A stretch of 64,000 nucleotides of DNA from Plectrocnemia conspersa (taxonomy: Eukaryota > Arthropoda > Insecta > Trichoptera > Polycentropodidae): positions 597,380 through 661,379 of the forward strand of contig VTFK01000332.1 of the NCBI GenBank assembly GCA_009617715.1, in the 5' to 3' direction. Both the position numbers and the translations under genes were made by a program. Of this stretch, positions 46,259 through 56,524 are shown piece by piece. The notes beneath the pieces were generated by a model that searched no databases, was not told the DNA's origin, and was given only the letters and a program-made list of their open reading frames with translations. Each line of letters begins with the position of its first letter. The stretch's first letter is position 1.

Positions 46259-46325
46259 ATTGGTTCCTGTAAAAGAATTAGTAAATGCATTGAGCTCTGA
46301 TTGGTCAGCTCTAGCACAGGATTGG
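46259..46325 (+). promoter_or_regulatory. Three CCAAT-type boxes of the nested element
   Basis: ATTGG (inverted CCAAT) occurs at 46259-46263, 46300-46304 and 46321-46325, about 112-178 bases before the ATG at 46437. The second has the context TGATTGGTCAG, identical to the repeat C promoter. Confidence 0.4.
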
Positions 46326-46436
46326 TTAAAATGACATAATCGGGGATAAATGGGCAAAGTCAGTAGTTGATTTGGTAAGGAGCGGAACGGTCGTCTGGTT
46401 AGTTTGTGAAATACACGGTGTTCACCAACTAACGAG

Positions 46437-46740
46437 ATGTCAGAGTATAGTAAATTAGAAAGAGGAAGACCATTATCGGGACAAACAAAGAAGTTGTTTT
46501 AAATGTATACATATTTAAAAAAAGCTGTATGAAAGCAACGATTCGGTAATTATTTTTTAAAAATAATACTCTAGTCAAAATATTTGTAAATAAAAGCAAT
46601 ATGTGTATTTTTTTAGGTTGTACCTATTATGGACCAGGTAGCCGAAGCGACAAAGTTGTCGGTCAGAAGGATACAAGCAATTGTTCGGGAATTTAAAAAT
46701 AACTGAACACGTGCGGCTTTAGGTTCTCCGAAAAAAACTA
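46437..46740 (+). pseudogene. Transposase N-terminus with intron, truncated
   Basis: ATG at 46437 begins MSEYSKLERGRPLSGQTKKL. A one-base loss then breaks the frame; the next residues in shifted frames read NVY, then KLYESNDS up to 46545. A 71-base intron GTAATT..TTTTAG (46546-46616) follows. The second exon reads VVPIMDQVAEATKLSVRRIQ, then AIVREF. This is a helix-turn-helix of the kind that starts Tc1/mariner-superfamily transposases and binds the terminal repeats. A stop at about 46700 is followed by GSPKKTR. The catalytic domain is missing, so the element cannot move itself. Confidence 0.65.
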
Positions 46741-46894
46741 GGATTTGTAAAAAAATACTAAAAAATTTGTAAATAAAAATACTAAAAAAACAAACACAAA
46801 ATTAATTAATAACAAAAAATGTAAACATTTTTTAATCACCCAGTGACGCACACTAATGCAATCGGCATTCTTGGGTGTCTAGCACTATACCTCC

Positions 46895-47640
46895 TGTGCG
46901 GATTTGAAACCGAACATTTGGTGCCCCCACTTTTTCCGGGGACTGGCAGGTGTCACAGCAATAGACACCTGGATGCAGATAGTTAAACTTCTCAGATGGT
47001 TCGTCTTTCAAGATATGCTTAGGTAGTCTATGTTTTTACCTAAAAGGTAGATCGTATAAGTTATATTTGCCAAGATTGGTGAGAAATGTGTTTGAACACT
47101 TCGATTCTTTTATACTTTTATAGAATCTTTCTGTCAGTCTGCGGCAGAACTTCCTGACCGTTTCCAGGTCTCCGCAGCGCTTATGAAGTTTGTCTACGCT
47201 AGTCCTTGGGTGAGCACCGAGGGCTATTTGTAAACACTTATTTTGAATAACCCCAATTTTTCTAAATTAACTATGGGATATGCTGGACCATACCAGGGCT
47301 CCGTATGTTAGCAGAGGTCGTATAAGGGATTTATACAACAGAAGTTTATTTTTACTGTGGAGGCCACTTCTTCTTCTAAAAATTGGAGCTAACGCTGAAA
47401 TAGCTGAAAGTCCTTTTTGTCTAATTGAATCCATCTGTTTTTTCCAATTTAAGTGGGAGTCTAGGTGAATTCCGAGATATTTTACTGAATTGGACCAGGG
47501 GATGGCTTCTTGGTTCATTTTTATTTGAGGGGGAAGGGCCCTTCTTGTTCTACGAGAGAACATGATTGTTTCAGTCTTGGCATCGTTGATTTTAATTTTC
47601 CACTTGCAGTAGAAGTTTCGTAGCTGCCGCAAGCCACACT
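46895..47640 (-). pseudogene. Jockey reverse transcriptase C-terminal part
   Basis: From 47640 down, the frame reads GLRQLRNFYCKWKIKINDAK, TETIMFSRRTRR, VKYLGIHLDSHLNW and LLLYKSLIRPLLTYGALVWS. These are the thumb and post-RT motifs of jockey elements (usual N-x-x-K-T-E, Y-L-G-x-x-L-D and Y-G-x-x-x-W boxes). After a frame change it continues GAHPRTSVDKLHKRCGDLE, VRKFCRRLTERFYKSIKES and QSPEKVGAPNVRFQIRTGG, whose last codons abut the nested element at 46890. The RT active site is absent because of 5' truncation. The main open part is 143 codons (47267-47698), the longest recognisable coding stretch in the window. Confidence 0.85.
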
Positions 47641-47674
47641 GTAAAATTGAAAATATAGATATAGATATATTATA

Positions 47675-47830
47675 ATTATGATTCCGATCGATCATCACAT
47701 ATTAGGTTTACCTAGTTTATCCTTATCTCGCGGATTAAAATCGTAACGATTAATTAAAAATTCTAGTTAGGTCGTACATATTAAATATTGTAATTTTTTT
47801 GTAATAATGTATTTTATAAAAAATAAATAA
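47675..47830 (+). repeat. Dispersed repeat B, copy 3
   Basis: CCGATCGATCATCACATATT, TTTATCCTTATCTCGCGGAT and GTTAGGTCGTACATATTAAA match the copy at 11270-11490. It directly borders the truncated 5' end of the jockey copy. Confidence 0.6.
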
Positions 47831-47834
47831 ATCA

Positions 47835-48155
47835 TATCTGAATACATTTTGATCGGTAGATATATGTTAAAATGTAATTAACTAAAAGACGCTAGTGAAA
47901 TAATATGCTGCTGTAAAATGTCTATGAATCTAAATTTTACAGTTACTAAATGTCCATTGCTGTTTTAATCCAAACTTAAGCGAACTAACCAAATTCAACT
48001 AGACCTATTTAAAGTTAATACTAGAGAATATATAAATATTTTGTAGTAGAAATATTCGTCAGAATTATTAAATATTTTATCTAGGATAAAAAAATGTTAG
48101 GTGTACTTTTTTGCGCATGTTGGCACATATTTAGATTTCCTGTCTTTTTATCAAG
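47835..48155. other. AT-rich spacer
   Basis: No recognised feature. Confidence 0.5.
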
Positions 48156-48159
48156 AATA

Positions 48160-48700
48160 ATCATTTGCTAACACTTAATGCCAGCTGATGGGTAAGTACG
48201 CCCTTCAAAGATCCTGCAAATAATGGTGCCAGGGCGTACAACCTCGCTCTCTTTCCGATATCCTTTCCGGAGACGGATAATGGTCCTTTTGTTTGTGCGA
48301 AATATGAAAAATCCATTGTATGGAAACGACAAAGGGTACCAAACGAGACGAGTCTCGATTTAGAGATCGCAATTTGTATATTCGAAAGTGCATTGCCACA
48401 ACAGTGTTCTATGGTTTTAAATGAAAGTCTGAGCACAAGTCTGCAGGATACAGATGGATAAATGAGAAGCAACAGGATTTACATAAGACATACTTTTAAA
48501 GTGGGTCACTGAGAACCGTGTATGGAACATTTCCAGCAGCTCTTTGAAGTACTAGTTTTTCTTAAAAATACAGTTTCAAAAGCGCTGAATGATCTGATGA
48601 GGTAACGTTTTCCAAGAAGTCCAAACGAGGCATTGCCAAGGTGGCTTGTGGCCAAACTGATTTATGGCGGATTAAGTGCTTGAAATAATATATTAATACA
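48160..48700. other. GC-richer island, candidate conserved non-coding region
   Basis: Complex sequence including GAAACGACAAAGGGTACCAA and the palindromic GAGACGAGTCTC near 48344. Overlapping open frames of 64 and 103 codons on the minus strand show no known motif. Confidence 0.35.
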
Positions 48701-48772
48701 TACATTAAAAGAACTAGAAATTAAATTATACGTTGCGTAAAACCATACCTCATTTTCAGATTTACAACACAA

Positions 48773-48800
48773 TAATATATATTTATATATATATATATCT
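48773..48800. repeat. (TA)n microsatellite
   Basis: TATATATATTTATATATATA and similar. Confidence 0.8.
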
Positions 48801-48839
48801 CAAAATACTTTTTAATTATTTATTAACGTGGCCATTAAT

Positions 48840-49250
48840 GTGGTTTTCAATATAACACCGCATACCCATCTAGTTTATTGAGGAAGCTCGTTTTTTTCGG
48901 AAAGGTCTCGGGAGAGTTACACAAGTCAAGATGTTCTTGCACTCATCGCGCCGAACCAAGTTCGGATGTTTATTTGGATAAGTCTAAATCCGGCACTAGT
49001 CCCTTCTGGATGTTCCTATGAACCAATTTCGAAGCTCGGGTTTTATTGTGTTTCGGAATGTCTTGGAGAATATTTTTGGGTGAACGTCCTCTCGGATGAA
49101 TTATTGGACCACGCTCCGTTGCGAGTTTTCTTCTTCTCTTTCGGTGTATCACGGAAGATTAGTCCTGCAGCAGCAAACTTTCATAAACACGTCCCCCTGA
49201 GATGTTATGCGTTGAAAATAAACGTATTATAATGGCGACAATGAAATTGT
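48840..49250. other. GC-richer island
   Basis: Open on both strands for 60-88 codons at 48966-49232 over the same bases. Translations are not protein-like enough to name. It may be conserved non-coding sequence. Confidence 0.35.
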
Positions 49251-49254
49251 GCTT

Positions 49255-50575
49255 TAATATGTTTAGCGTGCAGCGAAAACAGATGTGAAACAGTAAAGTC
49301 GAACAGAGATTTCTGCAGAACATTTAGTATCATTTCAAGTGAAATTATTGTGAAGAAGCTTTTGAGCGAATAAATTATTTCTCTCTTTACCTATAGTGAT
49401 AAAAAACAGACTTATAGTGACTTGAGAAAAACTATAAATAAACTATCGTAGTATATAGTTTAATTTACGATGATGATAAGCATATTTTTACAATTATATT
49501 TCAATAATGTTGTGATTTGGTTCAGTCGCAAATTAAAATGAAAATATTAATTAAAATTGTTCGTGGTTTGAAGTATATGAAAATAGGTAAATTATAATTT
49601 AACTATTAAAATAAATATATAATAATAAATAGTGAGTAAATGATATTTTTTATAAAAAAAACACGTATCCGTGTATAATGCATAAAGTAGTTCTTCTTAA
49701 CAATAATTTCTTAAGAATTTCTCAGAATGAATGTTAAATCAATATATTTCATTTCTCGAGAGTTTTCATAAATAAATTTGTACGAATATTTTTAAATGTT
49801 TTACAACCGCCATAAAATAGGGTGGGTCTGTGCCAGGTGTTTGAAATTACGCATACCTACACGGAAGCCTTTAATAAAGATAGGAAGTATTTGAACAGCA
49901 AACAATATTCTCTAATACTTAAATCGGTTTAATCTTTGCCTTAGTTTAAGTACTACGTCACTAATCAGATAAGAAAAAATCGCTCCGCGTGGAAATCGGC
50001 AGATTGAAAAAAATTATGAGGGCTTAATTGTGCTTTTTTAAAAAAAATATTTCAAGAATAATGTAGATATTTTTTTATATTTTATTAATATGAATAATAT
50101 TAATAACATGTTAAAATATTATTTAAAATTTTTTTTTAAATAAAAATTGCTCTTGGCTACTAAAGCAGATTATGTGCGGTTGCTTTAAAGAATATTTAAA
50201 TGAACGTGTTACCTCTTTTTAAGGTGACATATCTCTTTTTTATTACGCGCACTTTAAAAGTTAAAGTTTTAAAATGTTTCTCAAGGTGGTGTGCTATTTT
50301 AACAAAAAATACTTATTTTTTTAAATAAGTGCGCTGTAATACGTGCCGAATTGTCATTTTTATGATGTAATTGAAAATTACACAAATTTTCATAAATAAA
50401 TATAGTCAGACGCAGTGTTAGCTATTGCTAAATTGTTTGAAATAATTATTCATTAAGACGTCTTCAATTACTATTTTTTTATCTTTCACCAAAACAGTTC
50501 ATATTAAATATTTTTAAAAATATTATTGCGTAAAATAAGCGAGTATCAAATAAAGAATATCTAAGCTGAATTTTG
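49255..50575. other. AT-rich spacer
   Basis: A modest patch lies at 49800-50000. No gene is recognised. Confidence 0.45.
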
Positions 50576-50581
50576 ACCATT

Positions 50582-50680
50582 AGGAGAGCGCAAAAAAATT
50601 ATCATTTCTCAGAAGTCAAAAATCCACGTCAAAAGCAATAAAACCGTTGCAGTGGAAACGCTCATTATCGAGTTTCTCGA
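50582..50680 (+). repeat. Dispersed repeat F, copy 3
   Basis: GGAGAGCGCAAAAAAATTAT, CATTTCTCAGAAGTCAAAAA and TCCACGTCAAAAGCAATAAA match the copies at 32445-32527 (inverted) and 63289-63385. Confidence 0.75.
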
Positions 50681-50684
50681 TTAT

Positions 50685-51590
50685 TGTTGATAAAATCATA
50701 TTTTTTCTTGATCCAGCAGCCCATTTTGTAGTGAACTAAGGCAATTTTTTTTTTCTATGTTTGCTTTAACGCATATATATTACATCTCAGATACTCGTTT
50801 AAGAATGTTTCTGCAGTTGAGATGTGTTTTCCATGTTCAATAAAAGTCATACAAAGTTCAAAAATTGATCTTTATAACAGCCATGATATTTCAGGTTAAT
50901 AATAATAATTTCATCTACTACTATAAACAATGATTAAAGAAATTTATTTAATGCAAATTAACAGTGTTTTTTATGATTATATTATAATATAATACGAAAA
51001 ATAAAAATATTACTTGCAATATTTAATATTGTGTATTTCGTTTTATTTTCGGTATGTTACAAATGACTAATACTGTTGAATTATTAAATTTCTGAGAAGC
51101 ATATTGTATAAAAAATTGATGTTTATAAAATGTATTTTCAATGTACTAAAACTCTTGTTTTCATTATGATTTTAGTAAATTATAAAAATATATATATTTA
51201 TCAACTTTTATACCAAATTTAATATTGGGATTTTACAAAATTTCAGATAAACGATCCTTGCAATGAAATTCTAGTTGTAAATTTTTAATATTGAGATAAA
51301 ATATCAAAGTGTAAAAATACAGATTTTTATGTTTATTAATTATTTTATTAGATTTATATAGCCCTGCACATATTGTGTATGATCTACATAAAATATTGTT
51401 TATACATTGGCTCATCAAATGATAAATATATAAGTATTTTTAAACTAAGAAGTGTCTTAAGTGCGCTTACACAATTCTCTATGAACTACAAGAGCCATTC
51501 AAGATCACAGCGTCTTAACTAAGAAAAATGTAACTACCACAAGTTTCGCGTCTCTGTACTTAGTGCGCTATTAAAATCTTCTTAAAAATA
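50685..51590. other. AT-rich spacer
   Basis: No recognised feature. Confidence 0.5.
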
Positions 51591-51594
51591 GCTA

Positions 51595-51960
51595 GTTTCG
51601 AACGTAAATCACCCCACGTACGTGAAACAACGTACCGCAGCTATAAACGTAAGCTTTGTAATACATATCTACGTTGAGACGTACCACGCCGTGACCCGAA
51701 AGCACACAGATGATTTACACCCTTGGCATATTTTCAGTCTTAAATGCAACCACTTTGGGGGTGAACTTATGGCTACGAATCTTCCGTGGATAATTCCCTT
51801 CTTTTCCAACCCCTTCTGTCTGAACTGGCTGCTCCTTTGCCATTATTCTTCCTTCGCATCGACTGCAAAGACGGTGAAATAATGAGAGGTACACAGCGAG
51901 ATAAAACGGTGCTTCTACGTACCTACCCTCTTTGGTTTTAAGATTAATTAAACGGAAAGA
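51595..51960. other. GC-richer island, candidate conserved non-coding region
   Basis: Both strands are open for 86-87 codons over 51622-51978, with no motif. It includes two ACGTACGTGAAAC-like words (one here at 51616, one at 29894). Composition stands out from the flanks. Confidence 0.35.
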
Positions 51961-51964
51961 TTTA

Positions 51965-53190
51965 TAGATTGTGTGCAATTTGGAATAATAAAATGACTTC
52001 TATATGAAAGATTGTTTCGTTTGAACTGATTAATATCGTAACTTAACAATATATTATATCGTTGAGATATACTTTAGTCGTAAGAAACATCATACAAAAA
52101 TATGATTAGATTTGTATATCCAAAAATCAACACAGCTGTAAATTATTTTTATGTACAATAGAGAAGGGATAAACTTTTTTTGCCAGATCATAAATATGTT
52201 TAGGCTCGGCGAGCTATAAAGCAAAACCAAAATGACCCTAAAAACACGACTTTAATTTTTTTAAATGCATTGTAAGTTTTATATATAAGTTTACAGACTG
52301 CTATTTCGACATTGTAGGTACTTGTAGGTGTTGATTGTTATCTTACAAAAAAAGATTTTTTAAAGTATATACATTTACAGATATTTATTTATAAAAACTA
52401 TATGGTTTTTATAAAAATATTTTTTGGTCTTATTTTAAAACTCATGTTATTAACTGTAACCAAAATGATTATCCATTAACAAGGAAACTATAATGGACCA
52501 CACAAAAGCCCTCGTTACGACCAGAAAAAATCACACAAATAGCACGCAAATGTTTTACTGTAAATATTCTCTATCATTAAAAGAATATTTATATAATAAA
52601 TTTCTGGATTCATAAGAATCTCGTTGCAGTATACGACCTTGGATGATGCCCATCAAGCAGATGTCGCTTTCTAAAGGCGTACACCTATTTCGCTGTTCTA
52701 CGAATCGAGTGCATTTATTAGCTGGATGATAGCTGCATAATTGTGTGTAAAAATATTTATCTACTGGTGAAAATGTATTCTGATATAATTTTACTGAAAT
52801 GACATATTTTAAAAAATATTTTCGAGATAGATTCAAGAAACTGTTTTGTCTAGATTTTATTTTAGGAATATGTTCATGAAACTGAATGTATCATTTATTT
52901 ATTTTTCTACATTAAATCTACATAATTATATATTATACAATCTATAAAAACATTAAATTTATATTATAAATTTCAGCCGGTTCTGTTGTTGATTTTACGT
53001 TACTTCTTCGCTTCTTCCTTAGGTATTCGATCTGTATTTTCAGATCAAATATTTAAATTTACTGCTACTAATTTACATTCGTTAAATATTTTCTCTCATG
53101 TCTAATATTTTTTAAGCGATCCTAAAGTCAACAATAATTTGCAAACAAATTATAACACAAATGTAGCCGCGTCAAAAAAATACAATCTGT
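51965..53190. other. AT-rich spacer with a mixed patch
   Basis: A patch at 52610-52740 is more complex. The 93-codon minus-strand open frame (52555-52836) is not recognised. Confidence 0.4.
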
Positions 53191-53199
53191 CCCGTCAAA

Positions 53200-53440
53200 T
53201 AATAATGTTTATTGTGAAACTACCAGCTATAAATTGGGTGCTTTTGAAGGCAATGTTCCGAGCTAAAGAAACTTATATCTAAAATACATCAGTATATAGG
53301 TACGTCTCGAACAACTGTAGTTTAGTTCAGATTCATTATTTGAGTTGGTTTTTGCTTTTTTTATATTCTTGCCATGATTTTTGCTATGAGTTGGGCCCTT
53401 CCTTTTCCATGAATCTCGGCAGGCCTGGATACAATAAAGT
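53200..53440 (+). repeat. Dispersed repeat G, copy 1
   Basis: GGGTGCTTTTGAAGGCAATG, CTAAAATACATCAGTATATA, CAACTGTAGTTTAGTTCAGA and TTCATTATTTGAG are shared with 63402-63690. Possible LINE 3' tail or SINE; no coding is seen. Confidence 0.75.
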
Positions 53441-53579
53441 TCTATCATTAAATTACGCTACTTTTGTTTGAAATCATTGTGATTTATTTTGTTGAATCAG
53501 TAAGGTTATAATGGTCGTATTTTATTAAATAAATATATATCTTCAAACGAAGCACAGTACCACATTTCTCAAATTCAAA

Positions 53580-54010
53580 AAAAAAATCGCGTGAAATTTT
53601 GCCATCACTCAGCACTTCAGCTTTCTCGGAAATTCTTTCACCAATCAGCTTTGTGATTTACGACGTGAAAGGAAATTTTGAAAAATCTCTTAGATGGATA
53701 CGCAGGCAGCATTTTACTCGTGTTTCGTCCGCATTGTTTGCACGTATTTCCAGATATAAATAGCAAACGCTCAATAATCTATAAGAGCGCGGAGTCATAA
53801 GCGCGAGTCGCTTTGTGGATATGCAATTCGATCCACTAGAGTACACGTAGAGCAAAAGAGCAAACATTGAAATCCTCGAGACCCAACGACGACGGTGGAC
53901 TTGTGCCAAATTGACCATCAAGTGGACTTGTACCGGGAGCGATAAATATGCCTCAAAGTTGCCACCAGTCAAATTATGTATATATAACGCTAAGAAAACA
54001 TTGTTAGGAC
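53580..54010. other. GC-richer island, candidate conserved non-coding region
   Basis: It includes GAGCGCGGAGTCATAAGCGC and GTACACGTAGAGCAAAAGAG. Imperfect duplicates GACGGTGGACTTGTGCC and CAAGTGGACTTGTACCGG lie about 30 bases apart (53891-53937). Frames of about 100 codons are open on both strands, without motifs. Confidence 0.35.
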
Positions 54011-54014
54011 TCGG

Positions 54015-55050
54015 TTGTGTATTGAGATTGCGCTATCAAGACGTTAGTTCAAAAAAAAATAGATTTATGACAAGTGTTATTGTTTCGAGGTGCAACAATG
54101 TGTACGTGGGAAGTGAATACACGTTAAAATATCAAGAGAGAAAAATGCAGTTTTGGAATTTTAATATCAATACAGTTGACCTCATTGTTATGTGTAAGTT
54201 TATTTAAAATTATTGGGTATTTAATTTATTTATAATAAAAATAGAGCAGTGTATATACAAACACACTTATTTTATAAAAAAGTAGCTAATAAAAGACATA
54301 CTTTTAATAAACATTTGCGTTACTGAATTTAAAATTAAAATAAGATTGTGAAAAGCAATGTAAACTTTAATAACATATTTTGTGTTTTGCACATTAGAAA
54401 AAGTCACTATTAATCGTGTTAACAAAGTGCTTTAAGAATAAGTCTTCTAGAGATTTGTATTTATATAAAACGCATATGAAACCCTTTATTGGTAGAAATT
54501 GCCACAGACATTCGAAAACGTAAAACAAAACTTCTCAAATAATAAAAACGTGAACCATACATATTAATCAATGTGGTTAATAATTTTATAACCGTTTGTC
54601 ACGCATGTCTTTATCCAAACGCGCAATTGAGAAATTTTATGGCATTGCATCATAAATACAATAAATTCATTTATTGACTGCCACCCTTTAGAGATACACA
54701 CATGCCAGAAGCTGTTTAAGTACAATATGGTGCGGAGATTAAACATACAGTCCAATTAGTCGTTTCTGGCTTAAGGCCGAAGGAGTGTGACTTTTTACGT
54801 TAACAGTTTATTTTTTATTAAGTACAGTTTAACATAGTAAATAAATAGTCTCTAGTTATATTTCGTAAAATAAGTGTTAGTTGAGATGTTGAGATTGCCA
54901 TGTCCTCCGTCAATGTGACAAAGTGTCACATTTTTTATTCTCTTGATTCAAGGCAGCTCTGGCGAATCACAGATGAGGGTGTTGGTGGGACAACTGCGTC
55001 GCTTGACCATTCCATTCCATTTACGCCTTGAAGTAAAACTACAAGATAAA
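54015..55050. other. AT-rich spacer
   Basis: A mixed patch lies at 54940-55030. No gene is recognised. Confidence 0.45.
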
Positions 55051-55059
55051 ACTTGCAAA

Positions 55060-55240
55060 AGTAGGTAATTACAAGGGGTTTGATAATAGTGGTTTTTACG
55101 CAGGTTAGATGCACTGTGTTTCGCGCATCATTTACGAAAAAAGAGTAGTTTTTCCAGTGTTTACTAGTAGTTAACATACCTCGAGATGGATGCAGGTAGT
55201 CCATATTTTTTTTAAAATTATTACGCAATTGTTCACCGCT
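55060..55240 (+). repeat. Dispersed repeat D, copy 3
   Basis: GATAATAGTGGTTTTTACGC, then AGGTTAGATGCACTGTGTTT, CGCGCATCATTTACG and TTATTACGCAATT match 21585-21710. Confidence 0.65.
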
Positions 55241-55284
55241 GAGTTATATCTTATAATGTTAGGTGTTTTGTTAAAACGTGTTGG

Positions 55285-55629
55285 TTATTTTCTAATCATA
55301 AGTTCAAAATGTTCCTTTAGAGTGTTAATGTTTTGAGTGTTAAGATCAAGTCGGAAAGTCATCCCTTTTGGGTTTCTAACTCTAATGGGTTTGACTTTGA
55401 AGCCAGTAAAACACAGGTGAAAACTAGTGAGAATTGTATTTAGTTTATACAACATGTATCGCAAGTTACTATGATTAGCGAGATCATTATTTTCCGAGCA
55501 ATGGTGTATAAGCCGGCGGAGGGATGATGTCAGTGAAAGATCCTCAGAGTTCTGATTGGTGTGACAGCGACAGTATAGCGGAGGTTGATCCCTTTCTGCT
55601 GCGGTGCTCGTATGGTGGAACATTTTCAA
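55285..55629 (-). CDS. Repeat C reading frame, copy 2: unknown 114-codon protein
   Basis: ATG at 55629 opens a 114-codon frame beginning MKMFHHTSTAAERDQPPLYC and ending KEHFELMIRK. Its first third is homologous to the repeat C frame at 20330-20497 and its continuation: shared HTST, AERDQxxLYxRCH and EDxSLTSSLRxLxHH. The later part (TGFKVKPIRVRNPKGMTF, then RLDLNTQNINTLKEHFELMI) looks like a real soluble protein: charged, with few homopolymers. No family is recognised. The 5' part seen in copy 1 (MRRQSP.. and the CCAAT promoter) is missing here, replaced by a palindrome. It is probably encoded by an unidentified mobile element and truncated at its start. Confidence 0.45.
   Translation of the reverse strand: MKMFHHTSTAAERDQPPLYCRCHTNQNSEDLSLTSSLRRLIHHCSENNDLANHSNLRYMLYKLNTILTSFHLCFTGFKVKPIRVRNPKGMTFRLDLNTQNINTLKEHFELMIRK
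55495..55620. repeat. Dispersed repeat C, copy 2
   Basis: GGCGGAGGGATGATGTCAGT, then GAAAGATCCTCAGAG and GGTTGATCCCTTTCTGCTGC, match 20290-20400. Confidence 0.75.
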
Positions 55630-55664
55630 TAACTTAAAAATATTTTAAAGTTATTGAAAATGTT
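55619..55664. repeat. 17-bp perfect inverted repeat
   Basis: AACATTTTCAATAACTT (55619-55635) and AAGTTATTGAAAATGTT (55648-55664), with a 12-base loop that is itself partly complementary. It sits exactly at the upstream edge of repeat C copy 2. Confidence 0.85.
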
Positions 55665-55669
55665 AATTT

Positions 55670-56195
55670 TATTATTAGATGACAATAATATAATTATATG
55701 CCTTGTTAATTAAATGATAATAAAATATATTTTTAGGTCATTGAATGAGAAAACTAGTGAATAAAAAACTTATGGAAGTAATTTCCAAAAATGATGATCA
55801 AGTAAATATTTTTTGTTATTACTATTTTTTAAATGCACATTTCAGATAGTCAAACAATTTAAAATATCGTCGATAAAAAAAGTTTGAAAACATTATCAAA
55901 AAAATACATAAATGCCAAGAAGACGTTGGGATATGACCTAATAAGCGGCAGTAATAAAATATTTGCCGGTGAAAGTCATCAGATTAATGATCATCCTATT
56001 CACTTTAGTAATTAAATAAAAGTACTTTTAAACCCAATGGAACGTTGCTCAAATTATAATTTTACTAAAACCAGGAAAATAGCACGACGATATTGACTCC
56101 TATATTAATGTATTTGTTAAAGTTACATACATATATTCATCTCATAATACCATATACCTTCTATAAATTATAATATCAGGAAATTGACAATAGTT
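55670..56195. other. AT-rich spacer
   Basis: No recognised feature. Confidence 0.5.
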
Positions 56196-56199
56196 CAAC

Positions 56200-56520
56200 G
56201 ACTCCATTATATCATATACACCATTAAACATGTTTGTGTTCATATGATAAATGCGCCATGTCCTTGTCACGATTGGGTGCACTCCAAGTGCCATGACGTC
56301 TGGTCAAAGTCTGACTTTGATCGCGTCGTTTCAGGCATTTCTGTCAATTATATTGCTGCCGAGTATCGAGTATCCTCACTTCCTGATAATGAATCTATCA
56401 TCCTTACCGCCACTTGCTCTCTGAGAGAGAGAATACAGCTATTACGGATATATTTAGATCCTTTACGAGCTACCACTTCCTCGACGCTCGTTATCAGATT
56501 TGGCTAACATCTACGTTTTT
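56200..56520. other. Mixed-composition island
   Basis: Complex sequence with a 107-codon plus-strand open frame (56184-56507), no motif. Contains GTGCCATGACGTCTGG and TCTGAGAGAGAGA. Possible conserved non-coding region. Confidence 0.3.
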
Positions 56521-56524
56521 GTCT

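Larger units (their letters stand above)
46193..46890 (+). mobile_element. Tc1-like element nested in the jockey copy
   Basis: TATAGTGCTAGACACCCAAG (46193 on, perfect for about 38 bases to 46230) is inverted at 46852-46889, ending CTTGGGTGTCTAGCACTATA. The outermost TA on each side is the likely target duplication. The element is about 700 bp and carries a promoter-like head and the start of a transposase gene (46437-46740). The rest of the transposase is deleted. Removing it brings the two jockey halves back into register. Confidence 0.85.
46015..47645 (-). mobile_element. 5'-truncated jockey-type retrotransposon 3' end, interrupted
   Basis: Minus-strand coding sequence begins abruptly near 47645 in the RT thumb region and runs through the C-terminus to about 46895. 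It resumes after a nested insertion (46193-46890) and ends in a 3' untranslated part with AATAAA-type words and an A-rich tail near 46050-46015. Truncation at the 5' side and an A-rich 3' end are the normal outcome of target-primed reverse transcription. Confidence 0.75.

Noticed and set aside
48161..49232. Several open frames of 60-103 codons on both strands
   Set aside because: Overlapping frames on both strands of GC-richer DNA are expected by chance and none shows a motif.
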